A DNA stretch of 49,928 bases from Deltaproteobacteria bacterium (GCA_029547045.1 JAKPQL010000115.1:1-49928), one strand, 5' to 3'. Positions 8,519-16,299 are shown, counted from the stretch's first letter. A program made the numbers and translations. The notes: generated by a model not told the origin, from the letters alone.

Positions 8519-10219
8519 TTACTTCTCTTTCGCATAGGGCCACGCCACGATGCCGCCCTCCATGACCTTGACGTTGGTCCAGCCGTTGGCCTCGAGCACC
8601 AGGGCCGCTTCGTAGCCCCTGAGCGAGATCTTGCAGTAGCAGATGATCTCCCTGTCCTTGTCCTGGGGAAGCTCACCAAGCCGCTTCCGCAAGGCACCGA
8701 GCGGGATAAGGGTCTCGCCGATACCCAGGCGCATCTGTTCGTACTCGTCGGGGCCCCGGGCATCGAGGAAGAAGGGCCGGTCCTTCTCGTCCAGCTTCCT
8801 CCTCACCTCCATGGGCGAGATGCCCTTGAGCCTGCCCTTGAGCTTGTTCTGCATGAGGTGGGCCGTGGCGATGAAGTGGTCGATGGCCAGCGAGAAGGGG
8901 GGCGCATAGGGGAGGTCGGCGTTCACGATGTCCTCCACGTGCATCCCACCCTGGATGGCCATGGCCCACTGGGCGATCTGCTTTGCCACGTTGCCGGGTC
9001 CAATGCACTGGGCGCCGAGGATCTTCCCGGTGGACCGTTCGCACACGAGCTTGGTGATGATGAGCTCGCCGCCCATGAAGTTCGGCCTGTCCGTGCTCGC
9101 GTTCATCACGGTGATGATGTCCTCGATGCCGTTCTTCCGTGCAGTGTTCTCGGAGAGTCCCGTGGAGCCGGCCGAGAAGTCGAACACCTTGCAGATGCCG
9201 GTCTGGATGGTGCCCGGGAAGGTGACCGTGTTGCCAAGAACCGCGTTCTCGCCCGCCACGCGGCCCTGGAGGTTCGCCAGGTCCCCATAGGGTGCCAGCA
9301 CCTTTTTCCCCGTGATGCGCTGCAGGGTCTCCACGCAGTCGCCGCAGGCATAGATGTCAGGGTCGGACGTCTGCATGTACTCGTTCACCTCGATGCCGCC
9401 GGTGGCCCCGATGGTGAGGCCCGCCTCCTTCGCGAGCTTCACGTTGGGGTTCACGCCGATGGCCACCACGGCGAGCTCGCAGGGCAGCTCGGTGCCGTTC
9501 TGCAGCTTCACGCCCGTGAGCGTGCCGTCCTCTCCCAGGAACTCGGCGATGCCGTTCCCCGTGATGACGTTGGCGTTCTTGGTCTTCACGTGGTTCTCCA
9601 CGAGCTTGGCCAGGTCCCAGTCCAGGAAGGTGAGCAGCTGGGGCAGCAGCTCGATGACCGTGATCTCGATGCCCGCCAGCTCCAACGCCTCGCAGGTCTC
9701 GATGCCGATGAGGCCGCCGCCGATGATGACCGCCTTCTTGATGATTCCCTCGTCACGCACCCTGCGGAGGAAGTCCGCGTCCTTCATGGACTGGAGCGTG
9801 GTGATGCCCTTGAGGTTCACGCCCGGGATGGGAGGCATCCTGGGCGTGGCGCCCGTGGAGATGATGAGTCTGTCATAGGCTATGCTCCCGGTCTCGCCGC
9901 TCACCATGTTCCGGTAGCTCACCGTGCGGCCCTTCCTGTCGATGGAGGTCACCTCGGTCCCTGTCCGCGCGTCGATGGCCTTGGCGTTCAGGTAGAACTT
10001 GGGGTCCCGCACGATCCCGGCTGGCGTGCACAGCAGCATGTTCCGGTCGTCGAAGTAGCCGCCCACGTAGTAGGGATACCCGCAGGACGCCATGGACAGT
10101 TCCAGATCCTTCTGGAAGATCACCACCTCCGCATGCTCGTCCATGCGCCGCGCCTTTGCCGCCGCCTTGGGCCCTGCCGCGGACCCGCCGATCACCACGA
10201 TCCTCTTCCTGTCTAACAA
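8519..10219 (-). CDS. FAD-dependent CoA-disulfide/polysulfide reductase with C-terminal rhodanese domain
   Basis: A 566-residue fusion. Residues 1 to about 450 are a pyridine-nucleotide disulfide oxidoreductase: FAD motif VVIGGSAAG at 8-16, active-site Cys46 in SCGYPYY, NAD(P)H motif IIGGGLIGIE and FAD motif IYACGDC. Residues from about 465 are a rhodanese domain with active loop CKISLR starting at Cys529. This is the architecture of NAD(P)H-dependent CoA-disulfide/polysulfide reductases (Npsr/CoADR-Rhd). They reduce CoA persulfide, polysulfide or sulfur in the cytoplasm. The start is TTG at 10219, five bases after GGAGG. It lies 58 bases after a NifX-like gene in the same direction, so it is probably part of that operon and may handle its persulfide. 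Confidence 0.9.
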   Translation of the reverse strand: MLDRKRIVVIGGSAAGPKAAAKARRMDEHAEVVIFQKDLELSMASCGYPYYVGGYFDDRNMLLCTPAGIVRDPKFYLNAKAIDARTGTEVTSIDRKGRTVSYRNMVSGETGSIAYDRLIISTGATPRMPPIPGVNLKGITTLQSMKDADFLRRVRDEGIIKKAVIIGGGLIGIETCEALELAGIEITVIELLPQLLTFLDWDLAKLVENHVKTKNANVITGNGIAEFLGEDGTLTGVKLQNGTELPCELAVVAIGVNPNVKLAKEAGLTIGATGGIEVNEYMQTSDPDIYACGDCVETLQRITGKKVLAPYGDLANLQGRVAGENAVLGNTVTFPGTIQTGICKVFDFSAGSTGLSENTARKNGIEDIITVMNASTDRPNFMGGELIITKLVCERSTGKILGAQCIGPGNVAKQIAQWAMAIQGGMHVEDIVNADLPYAPPFSLAIDHFIATAHLMQNKLKGRLKGISPMEVRRKLDEKDRPFFLDARGPDEYEQMRLGIGETLIPLGALRKRLGELPQDKDREIICYCKISLRGYEAALVLEANGWTNVKVMEGGIVAWPYAKEK

Positions 10220-10277
10220 ACGATCCTCCTTTGCTGGTGCAGGGATTGCTTCATGCCCTGCCTGCGGTTCTGACCCT

Positions 10278-10616
10278 TCAGTGGTCGCACACGTTCCGGC
10301 CGCCCTGGAGCCTTCCTGCGAGGTACTCCTCCACCAGAGCCTCGGGTGCCATGGCAGGGGCTCCCACCAGGACGTCTATGCCCTGCTGCTGGAACAGGGC
10401 GATGGCCCGCTGGCCCATGCCGCCCGCGATGACGAAGGTGGCACCGCGCTCGGCGAGCCAGGGTGGAAGCAGGCCTGGCTGGTGTGGCGGGGCTGCAACG
10501 TCTTCCCTGCCCAGGATCTTCCGGGTCTCGGGGTCCACGTCGATAATTGCAAAGCGCTCGCAGTGTCCGAAGTGCATGCACAGGGTTCCGTTCGCAATGG
10601 GTATGGCGATTTTCAT
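10278..10616 (-). CDS. NifX/orange-protein-like protein (dinitrogenase Fe-Mo cofactor domain), copy C
   Basis: A 112-residue one-domain protein of the dinitrogenase FeMo-cofactor biosynthesis family, which includes NifX, the NifB C-terminal domain and the Desulfovibrio orange protein. Features are the start MKIAIPIANG, the metal-proximal CMHFGHCERF with Cys13 and Cys19, and VIAGGMGQRA in the middle. Such proteins bind metal-sulfur clusters such as Fe-Mo-S or Mo-Cu-S. The C-terminal NVCDH adds a Cys and a His. ATG at 10616 follows AAGGAGG. It follows the NifU-Mrp gene by 51 bases. No nitrogenase genes are in the window, so a nif role is unlikely. Confidence 0.88.
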   Translation of the reverse strand: MKIAIPIANGTLCMHFGHCERFAIIDVDPETRKILGREDVAAPPHQPGLLPPWLAERGATFVIAGGMGQRAIALFQQQGIDVLVGAPAMAPEALVEEYLAGRLQGGRNVCDH

Positions 10617-10667
10617 GAATATCCTCCTTGCTTACAAAAAGCGTTTTTTTCGTTCATAGGGGTGGCC

Positions 10668-11954
10668 CTATTCCTCCTGCAGCTCCAGGAAGAGCTGCTC
10701 CACGATGTCCCGCATGGCACCCGCCGTGGGGCTCTTGGCATAGTGGTGGACAAAGGCGTACCCGTCGTCTCCCGCCTCGGCCACCTGGGGGTCCATGGGG
10801 ATGGCGCCGAGGAAGGGAACGCCCATGTCCTCGGCGATGCCCCTGCCGCCCCCGCTGCGCAGCACCGGCGTGTGCTTCCCGCAGTGCGGGCAGACGAACC
10901 CGCTCATGTTCTCCACCACCCCGAGCACGGGCACCGAGAGCTCCCGGCAGAAGGAGACGGACTTGCGGACGTCCACGGCAGCCACCTTCTGGGGCGTGGT
11001 CACCACCACCGCACCGTCCACGGAGCCCAGGAGCTGGCAGACCGACAGCGGTTCGTCGCCGGTGCCCGGCGGCGAGTCCACGACGAGGTAGTCCAGGTCG
11101 CCCCAGGCCACGTCCTTGAGGAACTGCTTGAGGGCCCCCATCTTCATGGGTCCGCGCCAGATCACGGCATCGTCGCGGTGGCGGAGGAAGAAGCCCAGCG
11201 ACATGACCTTGAGCCCGCCGAGGTCCACGGGCAGGAGCTCCCCGGGCTCGCCTTCCACCCTTTTCCCTTCCAGGCCGAGCATGGTGGGGATGCTCGGGCC
11301 GTGGATGTCCGCATCCAGCAGACCCACGGTCCAGCCGTCCATCATGAGGGCCACGGCCAGGTTCACGGCCACGGTGCTCTTGCCGACCCCGCCCTTGCCC
11401 GAGAGCACCACGATCTTGTGTCTGATGCGGCAGAGCCGCTGCTCGAGCTTCTGGCGGTCCGCGAAGTCGGTATCGCTCTCGTTGCCTTTGCGCTTCTTGG
11501 CCGAACACGCCGCATCGGAGCAGGTCTCACAGCTCTGGCCTGTCCTGTGCGTCCTGCGTGCGGCACGGATCGTGCGGCCCCTGCCGTACTTATCCAGGGC
11601 CTCCTGCAGGGTATTCGCCGCCAGCAGGGCACAGTGCTCCACCTCGCCGGGCAGGCCTCCCAGGGCATTCAGGATATCCTGCTGCCCGATCTGTGAAACC
11701 TCGCGTACGTCCCTGCCCGAGGCCAGGGAAGTGGCCATGCTCCCGCAGGCCCGGGAAGGCCCGCACCCCGTGGTGGTGAACGACGCCCTTTCCACGATCC
11801 CGTCCCGGACGAGAAGCCAGAACTCCATGGTGTCCCCGCAGGGACCGGTGACGCGCCCGTGGGCGTTGAACCTGGGCAGTGCCCCTTCGTTCAGGGGCTT
11901 GGCCGCGTGCTCGCGCGCCACGGGCGAAAGGTCCAGTTCTTCGTGCATCTCCAT
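10668..11954 (-). CDS. Fusion of NifU/IscU scaffold domain to Mrp/NBP35-type Fe-S carrier ATPase
   Basis: A 428-residue protein joining two steps of Fe-S cluster assembly. Residues 27-123 resemble IscU/NifU-N, with all three cluster cysteines: Cys39 (PCGD), Cys64 (TGCG) and Cys108 (EHC). A linker holds SCETCSDAACSAKK (141-154), like the N-terminal Cys motif of Mrp/NBP35 proteins. Residues 180-428 are an Mrp-type P-loop ATPase: SGKGGVGKST at 185-194, DADIHGPSIP, DSPPGTGDEP, and a CPHC pair near 350 for a bridging cluster. ATG at 11954 follows GGAGG; it lies one base after the preceding stop. It may both build and deliver clusters to the NifX-like partners. Confidence 0.92.
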   Translation of the reverse strand: MEMHEELDLSPVAREHAAKPLNEGALPRFNAHGRVTGPCGDTMEFWLLVRDGIVERASFTTTGCGPSRACGSMATSLASGRDVREVSQIGQQDILNALGGLPGEVEHCALLAANTLQEALDKYGRGRTIRAARRTHRTGQSCETCSDAACSAKKRKGNESDTDFADRQKLEQRLCRIRHKIVVLSGKGGVGKSTVAVNLAVALMMDGWTVGLLDADIHGPSIPTMLGLEGKRVEGEPGELLPVDLGGLKVMSLGFFLRHRDDAVIWRGPMKMGALKQFLKDVAWGDLDYLVVDSPPGTGDEPLSVCQLLGSVDGAVVVTTPQKVAAVDVRKSVSFCRELSVPVLGVVENMSGFVCPHCGKHTPVLRSGGGRGIAEDMGVPFLGAIPMDPQVAEAGDDGYAFVHHYAKSPTAGAMRDIVEQLFLELQEE

Positions 11955-11955
11955 A

Positions 11956-12870
11956 TCATCCTCCCCAATGGGTTATGTGCTCCCAGATCGTCCTGATGTC
12001 GCCGGCCGCCGGACACTCGGTCTCCACCACGGTCCGCGCCGACACCTGGGCAGAGGTAACGCCTGCGTCGTAGCGGATGCGGCCTGCAAGGCGCGCCCCC
12101 GCTGTGCGCGCCATATCCTCGATGCGCTCTGTCATCTCGGGGTTGATGTCCCACTTGTTCACGCACACACTCGCCGGGACATCGAAATGCCTGGCCAGGG
12201 CGAGGACCCTCTCCAGGTCGTGCTCCCCCGATACCGTGGGTTCGGTGACGATGAGCACCTGCGAAGCCCCTCCCAAAGACGCGATGACCGGGCAGCCGAT
12301 GCCCGGGGGCCCGTCCACGATGATGAAGAGCAGACCCTGCTCCTCGGCGATGCGGCGGGCCTCCCGGCGTACCAGGGACACCAGCTTGCCAGAGTTCTCG
12401 GCCGCGATGCCCAGGCGTGCGTGCACCATGGGCCCGCTCCGACTCCGCGAGATCATCCACTCCCCGCAGGCGCGCTCCGGGAAGTCAATGGCATGCTCCG
12501 GGCAGAAGTGCACGCAGACCCCGCAGCCCTCGCAGGAAACCGGGTCCACGGTATACACCTTCCCGCCGGAATCATCCTGCCGGACGGCAATCGCCGCATA
12601 CCGGCACAGGTCAAGGCAGACCCCGCACCCGGTGCAGTCCTGCTGGCGGATCACTGCCTCGTGCCCGCTCACGAACTCGTGCCGCTGAAGCACCTGCGGG
12701 TCCAGGAGCAGGTGCAGGTCGGAAGCGTCCACGTCGCAGTCAGCGGTCACTGCCCTGCCGGCCAGCACGGCCAGCGATGCGGCCAGGCTGGTCTTGCCCG
12801 TGCCGCCCTTGCCGCTGATGACCACCAGCTCCCGGATGCCCTTTGTGTCCCTGTCCACGGCGGGGCTCAC
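11956..12870 (-). CDS. MinD/CooC-like ATPase with inserted two-cluster ferredoxin, copy 2
   Basis: A 304-residue P-loop ATPase with deviant Walker A SGKGGTGKT at 19-27, DADIH-like CDVDASD and DGPPGIGCP. Two ferredoxin motifs are inserted at residues 79-89 (CTGCGVCLDLC) and 113-123 (CEGCGVCVHFC), giving two probable [4Fe-4S] sites. This matches the MinD-like ATPases of the Desulfovibrio orange-protein complex. GTG at 12870 overlaps the FmdB stop by four bases; an in-frame GTG at 12858 is equally possible. The frame continues upstream but that part overlaps fmdB. It probably uses ATP to gate electron or cluster transfer. Confidence 0.88.
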   Translation of the reverse strand: MSPAVDRDTKGIRELVVISGKGGTGKTSLAASLAVLAGRAVTADCDVDASDLHLLLDPQVLQRHEFVSGHEAVIRQQDCTGCGVCLDLCRYAAIAVRQDDSGGKVYTVDPVSCEGCGVCVHFCPEHAIDFPERACGEWMISRSRSGPMVHARLGIAAENSGKLVSLVRREARRIAEEQGLLFIIVDGPPGIGCPVIASLGGASQVLIVTEPTVSGEHDLERVLALARHFDVPASVCVNKWDINPEMTERIEDMARTAGARLAGRIRYDAGVTSAQVSARTVVETECPAAGDIRTIWEHITHWGG

Positions 12871-13115
12871 TCCTCGCACCGGGGTACGCCGCAGCGCTGG
12901 TCCCTGCCGCAGCAGGTCCTGCCCGTGGTCTCCAGGGAGCAGGGGCCTTTTTGCCCGTGGCTGCCGGCCTTGTTGATGAAGCCGGTCCCGCCGCTCACCA
13001 GGCGGCGCACCCTGCCGCCGCATTCGGGACACGTATCCAGCGGCGCGTCGCTCATGGACTGCTCGCGGTCGAAGCGCACGCGGCAGTCGCTGCACTCATA
13101 CTCATAGGTCGGCAT
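12867..13115 (-). CDS. FmdB-family zinc-ribbon protein
   Basis: An 82-residue protein opening MPTYEYEC, with two CxxC pairs (CSDC and CPEC) forming a zinc ribbon, followed by SGGTGF, as in FmdB/CxxC regulatory-type proteins. The C-terminal part has further cysteines (CSL, CCGRD, CGVPRC), unusual for the family and possibly metal-binding. It overlaps both neighbouring ATPase genes (14 and 4 bases), so it is translated with them. Function in this family is not known. Confidence 0.85.
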   Translation of the reverse strand: MPTYEYECSDCRVRFDREQSMSDAPLDTCPECGGRVRRLVSGGTGFINKAGSHGQKGPCSLETTGRTCCGRDQRCGVPRCEE

Positions 13116-13968
13116 GGTCCTCTCTCCTTGTCCTGGTTCTCAAACCCTGCACGGTGTGCATGAGCCCTTCAAAGAGCCCCCGGTACTCTCCCAGCGCATC
13201 CACCATGAGCTCCCCCCGGGAATAGGCCTCGGCGATGCGGCGGTCGTCCGGGATCTCCAGGAGGATGGGCACGCCCTCGTCCCTGCAGAAGACGTGGACC
13301 CTCTCGTCGCCGGCGCCCACCCGGTTGATCACCACCCCGAAGGGGAGGCCGAGCTCGCGCACCATGTCGCAAGCCAGCCTCAGGTCGTGCAGGCCGAAGG
13401 GCGTGGGCTCGGTGACCAGGATGACCAGGTCCGTGTCCTTGACCGTGGCGATGACCGGGCACGAGGTGCCCGGCGGTGCGTCCAGGATGGCCGTCTTCCC
13501 GGGGTCGATGCGGTCCTTCACGGCCCGGATCACGGGCGGCGCCATGGCCACGCCCACGTCTATCCTGCCCTGCACCAGGGATATGTGCCCTGCCTCCATG
13601 ACCTCGATCTCGCCTATGCGGCGGTCCTTTTCGGTGATGGCCCTGGTGGGACAGACCAGGGTGCAGCCGCCGCACCCGTGGCAGAGCTCCTCGAACACCA
13701 GTGCCTCGTCTTTGAGCGAGGCAATGGCATTGAACTCGCAGAGGGCGCTGCAGGCCCCGCAGCCGTTGCAGAGCGCCGCGTCCACCTGGGGAACGCGCAT
13801 GGAGACCACGTCTTGGGACTTCAGGCCGCCCTTGATGAACAGGTGGCAGTTGGGCTCCTCCACGTCGCAGTCCAGGAGCTGTACCGGTGAGGGCCAGACC
13901 CGTGCAAGGTTCGCGGACACCGTGGTCTTCCCCGTGCCGCCCTTTCCCGAGGCAACGGAGATGATCAT
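13102..13968 (-). CDS. MinD/CooC-like ATPase with inserted two-cluster ferredoxin, copy 1
   Basis: A 288-residue paralogue of the ATPase at 11956-12870. It has SGKGGTGKT at 7-15, CDVEEPNCHLF, and ferredoxin motifs at Cys67, 70, 73, 77 and Cys96, 99, 102, 106, then DAPPGTSCPV. ATG at 13968 overlaps the TrmO-like stop (ATGA), and the longer open frame upstream is rejected because it lies on top of that gene. Its end overlaps fmdB. Paired copies of this protein are typical of orange-protein-type loci. Confidence 0.9.
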   Translation of the reverse strand: MIISVASGKGGTGKTTVSANLARVWPSPVQLLDCDVEEPNCHLFIKGGLKSQDVVSMRVPQVDAALCNGCGACSALCEFNAIASLKDEALVFEELCHGCGGCTLVCPTRAITEKDRRIGEIEVMEAGHISLVQGRIDVGVAMAPPVIRAVKDRIDPGKTAILDAPPGTSCPVIATVKDTDLVILVTEPTPFGLHDLRLACDMVRELGLPFGVVINRVGAGDERVHVFCRDEGVPILLEIPDDRRIAEAYSRGELMVDALGEYRGLFEGLMHTVQGLRTRTRREDHADL

Positions 13969-14495
13969 GGCGCTGCCTCCGGATCGCTGTCCGGGACGTA
14001 TCCCCGCCTCCCCTTGCGCCGTGCCGTGGGTTCGTCCACCTCGTGCTGCCACCCGTCCCTGGTGGGTCCGATGCGGTCGAACCTGCCCACATAGGGCTTG
14101 ATATCTATGAGCGGCGTGTTGTCCAGGATGTCCACCCGGTCGAGATGGAGGGTGCAGCCTTCCCTGCGCACGAGTTCCACGATGCTCAGGCCGATGGGGT
14201 TGGGCCTGCACGGCGCACGGGTGGAAAACACACCGTGATCGACGTCCTGGAGAAAGGGCTGCACGGTGAGGCATACGGTATCGGTCCGGTGGAAGTGGTA
14301 GATCAGGATGAGGTGGGAGAAGCCCTCCAGGTCCTTCAGCCCCTCTTCGTACTCGGGCAGCACCTCGGCCCTGCCGGTGCAGCCCTGCGCATAGACGCTC
14401 TGGATGGGCGTCTTTTCAGGGTCCGTGTGGGCGCTCCGGATGACGCCGATGGGCGCATAGGTGACGCGGCCTGCTCCGGGAGATGCCTTCTTCAT
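13965..14495 (-). CDS. trmO: TrmO/TsaA-family protein (tRNA t6A37 N6-methyltransferase-like)
   Basis: A 176-residue protein of the TsaA/TrmO family, which methylates N6-threonylcarbamoyladenosine at tRNA position 37 in E. coli. YAPIGVIRSAH at the N-terminus and STRAPCRPNPIGLS in the middle are the hallmark motifs. Length is shorter than E. coli TrmO (about 235), lacking its C-terminal domain. ATG at 14495 overlaps the preceding NifX-like stop by four bases. The location inside an Fe-S/Mo-S operon suggests a role other than tRNA modification for this copy, as an inference. Confidence 0.85.
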   Translation of the reverse strand: MKKASPGAGRVTYAPIGVIRSAHTDPEKTPIQSVYAQGCTGRAEVLPEYEEGLKDLEGFSHLILIYHFHRTDTVCLTVQPFLQDVDHGVFSTRAPCRPNPIGLSIVELVRREGCTLHLDRVDILDNTPLIDIKPYVGRFDRIGPTRDGWQHEVDEPTARRKGRRGYVPDSDPEAAP

Positions 14496-14854
14496 ACCCA
14501 GTGACCCTCCACGTCCGCTGACTGCGCCCGGGTAAGGCCGCCCGAGCGGAACCTCTCCAGAGCCTCGGACACGGTGGCCGCATCGGTGGTGTACACGGCG
14601 ATGCCCGCGGCGGTGAGCACCTTGAAGGCCTTGGGGCCGCAGTGCCCGGTCACCAGGTGCATCGCCCCGGTCCGGGCGACGTTCTGGGCCGCCTGGATCC
14701 CCGCGCCCTGGGGGGCGTTGAGGTTCTGGGTGTTGTCCACGACCTCGAAGCTCCCGGCATCGAGGTCATAGACGAGGATCCTGGGAGCCCTTCCGAACCT
14801 GGTATCCAAGGACGCGTCCAGGCTTTCGCCCGAGGTGGTGAATGCGATCTTCAT
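14492..14854 (-). CDS. NifX/orange-protein-like protein, copy B
   Basis: A 120-residue dinitrogenase Fe-Mo cofactor-family protein. MKIAFTTSGE, LDTRFGRAPRILVYD and HLVTGHCGPKAFKVL are the conserved segments; GxxRFGRAP is the usual cluster-proximal loop and GHCGPKA holds a Cys. It is the closest of the three copies to the classical orange-protein/NifX form. The ATG at 14854 follows AAGGAGAGG. It overlaps the TrmO-like gene by four bases. Confidence 0.9.
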   Translation of the reverse strand: MKIAFTTSGESLDASLDTRFGRAPRILVYDLDAGSFEVVDNTQNLNAPQGAGIQAAQNVARTGAMHLVTGHCGPKAFKVLTAAGIAVYTTDAATVSEALERFRSGGLTRAQSADVEGHWV

Positions 14855-14888
14855 GGTCCTCTCCTTGCGCCGGAGTTGCGCACCGGCA

Positions 14889-15332
14889 TCAGTCGTACGC
14901 CTTCATGACTTCAGGGCTTTCGTCCATCAGGGGCCCTGCGATGCCTTTCATGTCCGCGCGATCCCAGAAGCCGAGCCGCCCATGGGCCGTGAGGTACTTG
15001 AGCGGGATGGGGTGGGTGCCCACCACCACCTCCAGGCCGTAGTGCTTCTCGATGAATTCCTTGTGGTCCGGCGTGTACGGGCACGGCGGGTACCCCACGA
15101 CGAACCCGGTGGCCAGGTGGATGACCTCGGCGCCGTTCTTCTTCATCTCCGCCGGGACATACTCCACGTTGCCGCCCGGACAGCCGCCGCAGCTGGAGAA
15201 CCCCACCACCTCGACGTCCTCGTCGGCAGGGTAGCACGCAAAACCGCCGCAGCGCTCCCTGAGCGCCCGGAAACACTTGCCGCCCCCGCACGAACGGTAG
15301 CGGTCACAGATGATGATGCCGATCTTCTTCAT
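14889..15332 (-). CDS. CGGC-domain protein
   Basis: A 147-residue protein. MKKIGIIICDRYRSCGGGKCF at the N-terminus and FSSCGGCPGGNVEYV in the middle define the CGGC domain, a putative metal-binding fold common in anaerobes. CYP, CPYTPDH and other cysteines make about eight in all. The function is unknown. ATG at 15332 is used; a longer frame to 15494 overlaps the upstream gene and has no ribosome site. It lies 25 bases after the upstream gene and 34 before copy B of NifX. Confidence 0.85.
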   Translation of the reverse strand: MKKIGIIICDRYRSCGGGKCFRALRERCGGFACYPADEDVEVVGFSSCGGCPGGNVEYVPAEMKKNGAEVIHLATGFVVGYPPCPYTPDHKEFIEKHYGLEVVVGTHPIPLKYLTAHGRLGFWDRADMKGIAGPLMDESPEVMKAYD

Positions 15333-15357
15333 GCAATACCCCCGGGTATGCTCGGAC

Positions 15358-15696
15358 TCATTCCTCTTTTCCCTTTTTCCCGTCCCTGTCCGCCTGCTCG
15401 ATCCGACCCTCGGGCCCGGTTCCGGCTGCCGGCCCCACCACCATGGCCGTGACGTGCTGCGGTTCCCTGCGCCTGGCCAGCAGGCGCCGCGCAAAGGCCT
15501 TGATGCGGCTCTGGGGCTGACTCAGGTCGTGTATGGCCATACCCGCGAGCCAGGCGATGACCGGTCCGAGGATCGGGGCCCTTCTGAAAAGGCGGCCCGG
15601 CAGCATGGAGACCCCGGGCAGGTTCCTGCCCGGGGACCGCATGACGGCCCGTTTCCCCCACCTGAACATCCATGGTCCTCCCGGACGGGTATTCAT
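15358..15696 (-). CDS. Uncharacterised basic protein in the NifX/MinD operon
   Basis: A 112-residue protein not recognised by motif. The N-terminal half is basic and rich in Arg, Gly and Pro; a hydrophobic stretch (APILGPVIAWLAGMAIHDL, about 40-58) could be one membrane or amphipathic segment; the C-terminus is charged. AAGGAGG precedes the ATG at 15696 with normal spacing, and the gene fits snugly between neighbours (22 and 25 bases). These points support a real gene although no family is assigned. Confidence 0.6.
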   Translation of the reverse strand: MNTRPGGPWMFRWGKRAVMRSPGRNLPGVSMLPGRLFRRAPILGPVIAWLAGMAIHDLSQPQSRIKAFARRLLARRREPQHVTAMVVGPAAGTGPEGRIEQADRDGKKGKEE

Positions 15697-15718
15697 GGCC
15701 TGGCCCTCCTTGCCCCTC

Positions 15719-16252
15719 TCAGTGGTCTCCCCTCACCAGTGCACTCCCACACACGGGACAGTGCTTCTGCGAACAGGGAATGCCCCGTTCGTGCGGTTCG
15801 CTGTGGGAGCACTGAGGGCAGACGCAGGTCCCGCAGGAGCCACGCTCACCGGCATCCCATCTGTCGCACCGGCCCTGCTGCGCCCCCATGCCCCTGAGCG
15901 GGTTCCGTCTCCCCTGGGCACAGCACCCGGGCATGGCATAGTCATCGTCATGGATCCTGCCCTGAAGCCATGCCTGGATCACCTCCCGCAGGTCCCCGGC
16001 CACGAACGGGATCACCTCTATGCCGCAGGAGGAGACCAGTCCCTGCGTGGACCGCGATATGGCCCCGCAGACCAGCGTCTCCACCCCGAGCTCAGTCAAA
16101 CGCCGGACCTTGGCACCCAGGTCTTCCGCTGGCACGGTCTCCTGGGACTGGCTCACGATGCGGCCCTCATCGCTCTCCACGATGAAGAGCTGCCGGGCCA
16201 CGTCGAAGACCGGGGCGATCCGGTTGTTCCAGGAGGTGAATGCGGCTTTCAT
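15719..16252 (-). CDS. NifX/orange-protein-like protein with Cys-rich zinc-ribbon tail, copy A
   Basis: A 177-residue protein whose first about 105 residues are a dinitrogenase Fe-Mo cofactor domain (MKAAFTSWNNRIAPVFD, LVCGAISRSTQG). The tail has about ten cysteines: GCC, a CGTCVCPQC cluster and a final CSQKHCPVCG ribbon, consistent with zinc or Fe-S binding. It is the first gene of the cluster. The leader begins at a predicted sigma-54 promoter 30-50 bases upstream. ATG at 16252 has only a distant AGGAAGG site. Confidence 0.87.
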   Translation of the reverse strand: MKAAFTSWNNRIAPVFDVARQLFIVESDEGRIVSQSQETVPAEDLGAKVRRLTELGVETLVCGAISRSTQGLVSSCGIEVIPFVAGDLREVIQAWLQGRIHDDDYAMPGCCAQGRRNPLRGMGAQQGRCDRWDAGERGSCGTCVCPQCSHSEPHERGIPCSQKHCPVCGSALVRGDH

Positions 16253-16284
16253 GGGTTCAGGTCAGTCCTTCCTGTTACACATGA

Positions 16285-16299
16285 GCACGGACCGTGCCA
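16285..16299 (-). promoter_or_regulatory. Sigma-54 (-24/-12) promoter of the NifX/MinD operon
   Basis: On the minus strand TGGCACG, four bases, then GTGC matches TGGCAC-N5-TTGC with exact GG-to-GC spacing; only the first base of the -12 element differs. Transcription is predicted to start near 16273, about 20 bases before the ATG at 16252. The gene for a GAFTGA-type sigma-54 activator lies immediately upstream. The element is also a near-perfect palindrome (GCACGG/CCGTGC). Confidence 0.75.

Noticed and set aside
10278..16252. A nitrogen-fixation (nif) cluster
   Set aside because: Three NifX-family proteins and a NifU-like domain are present, but nifHDK, nifEN and nifB are not. The ATPases and the sigma-54 activator fit an ORP-like locus better.
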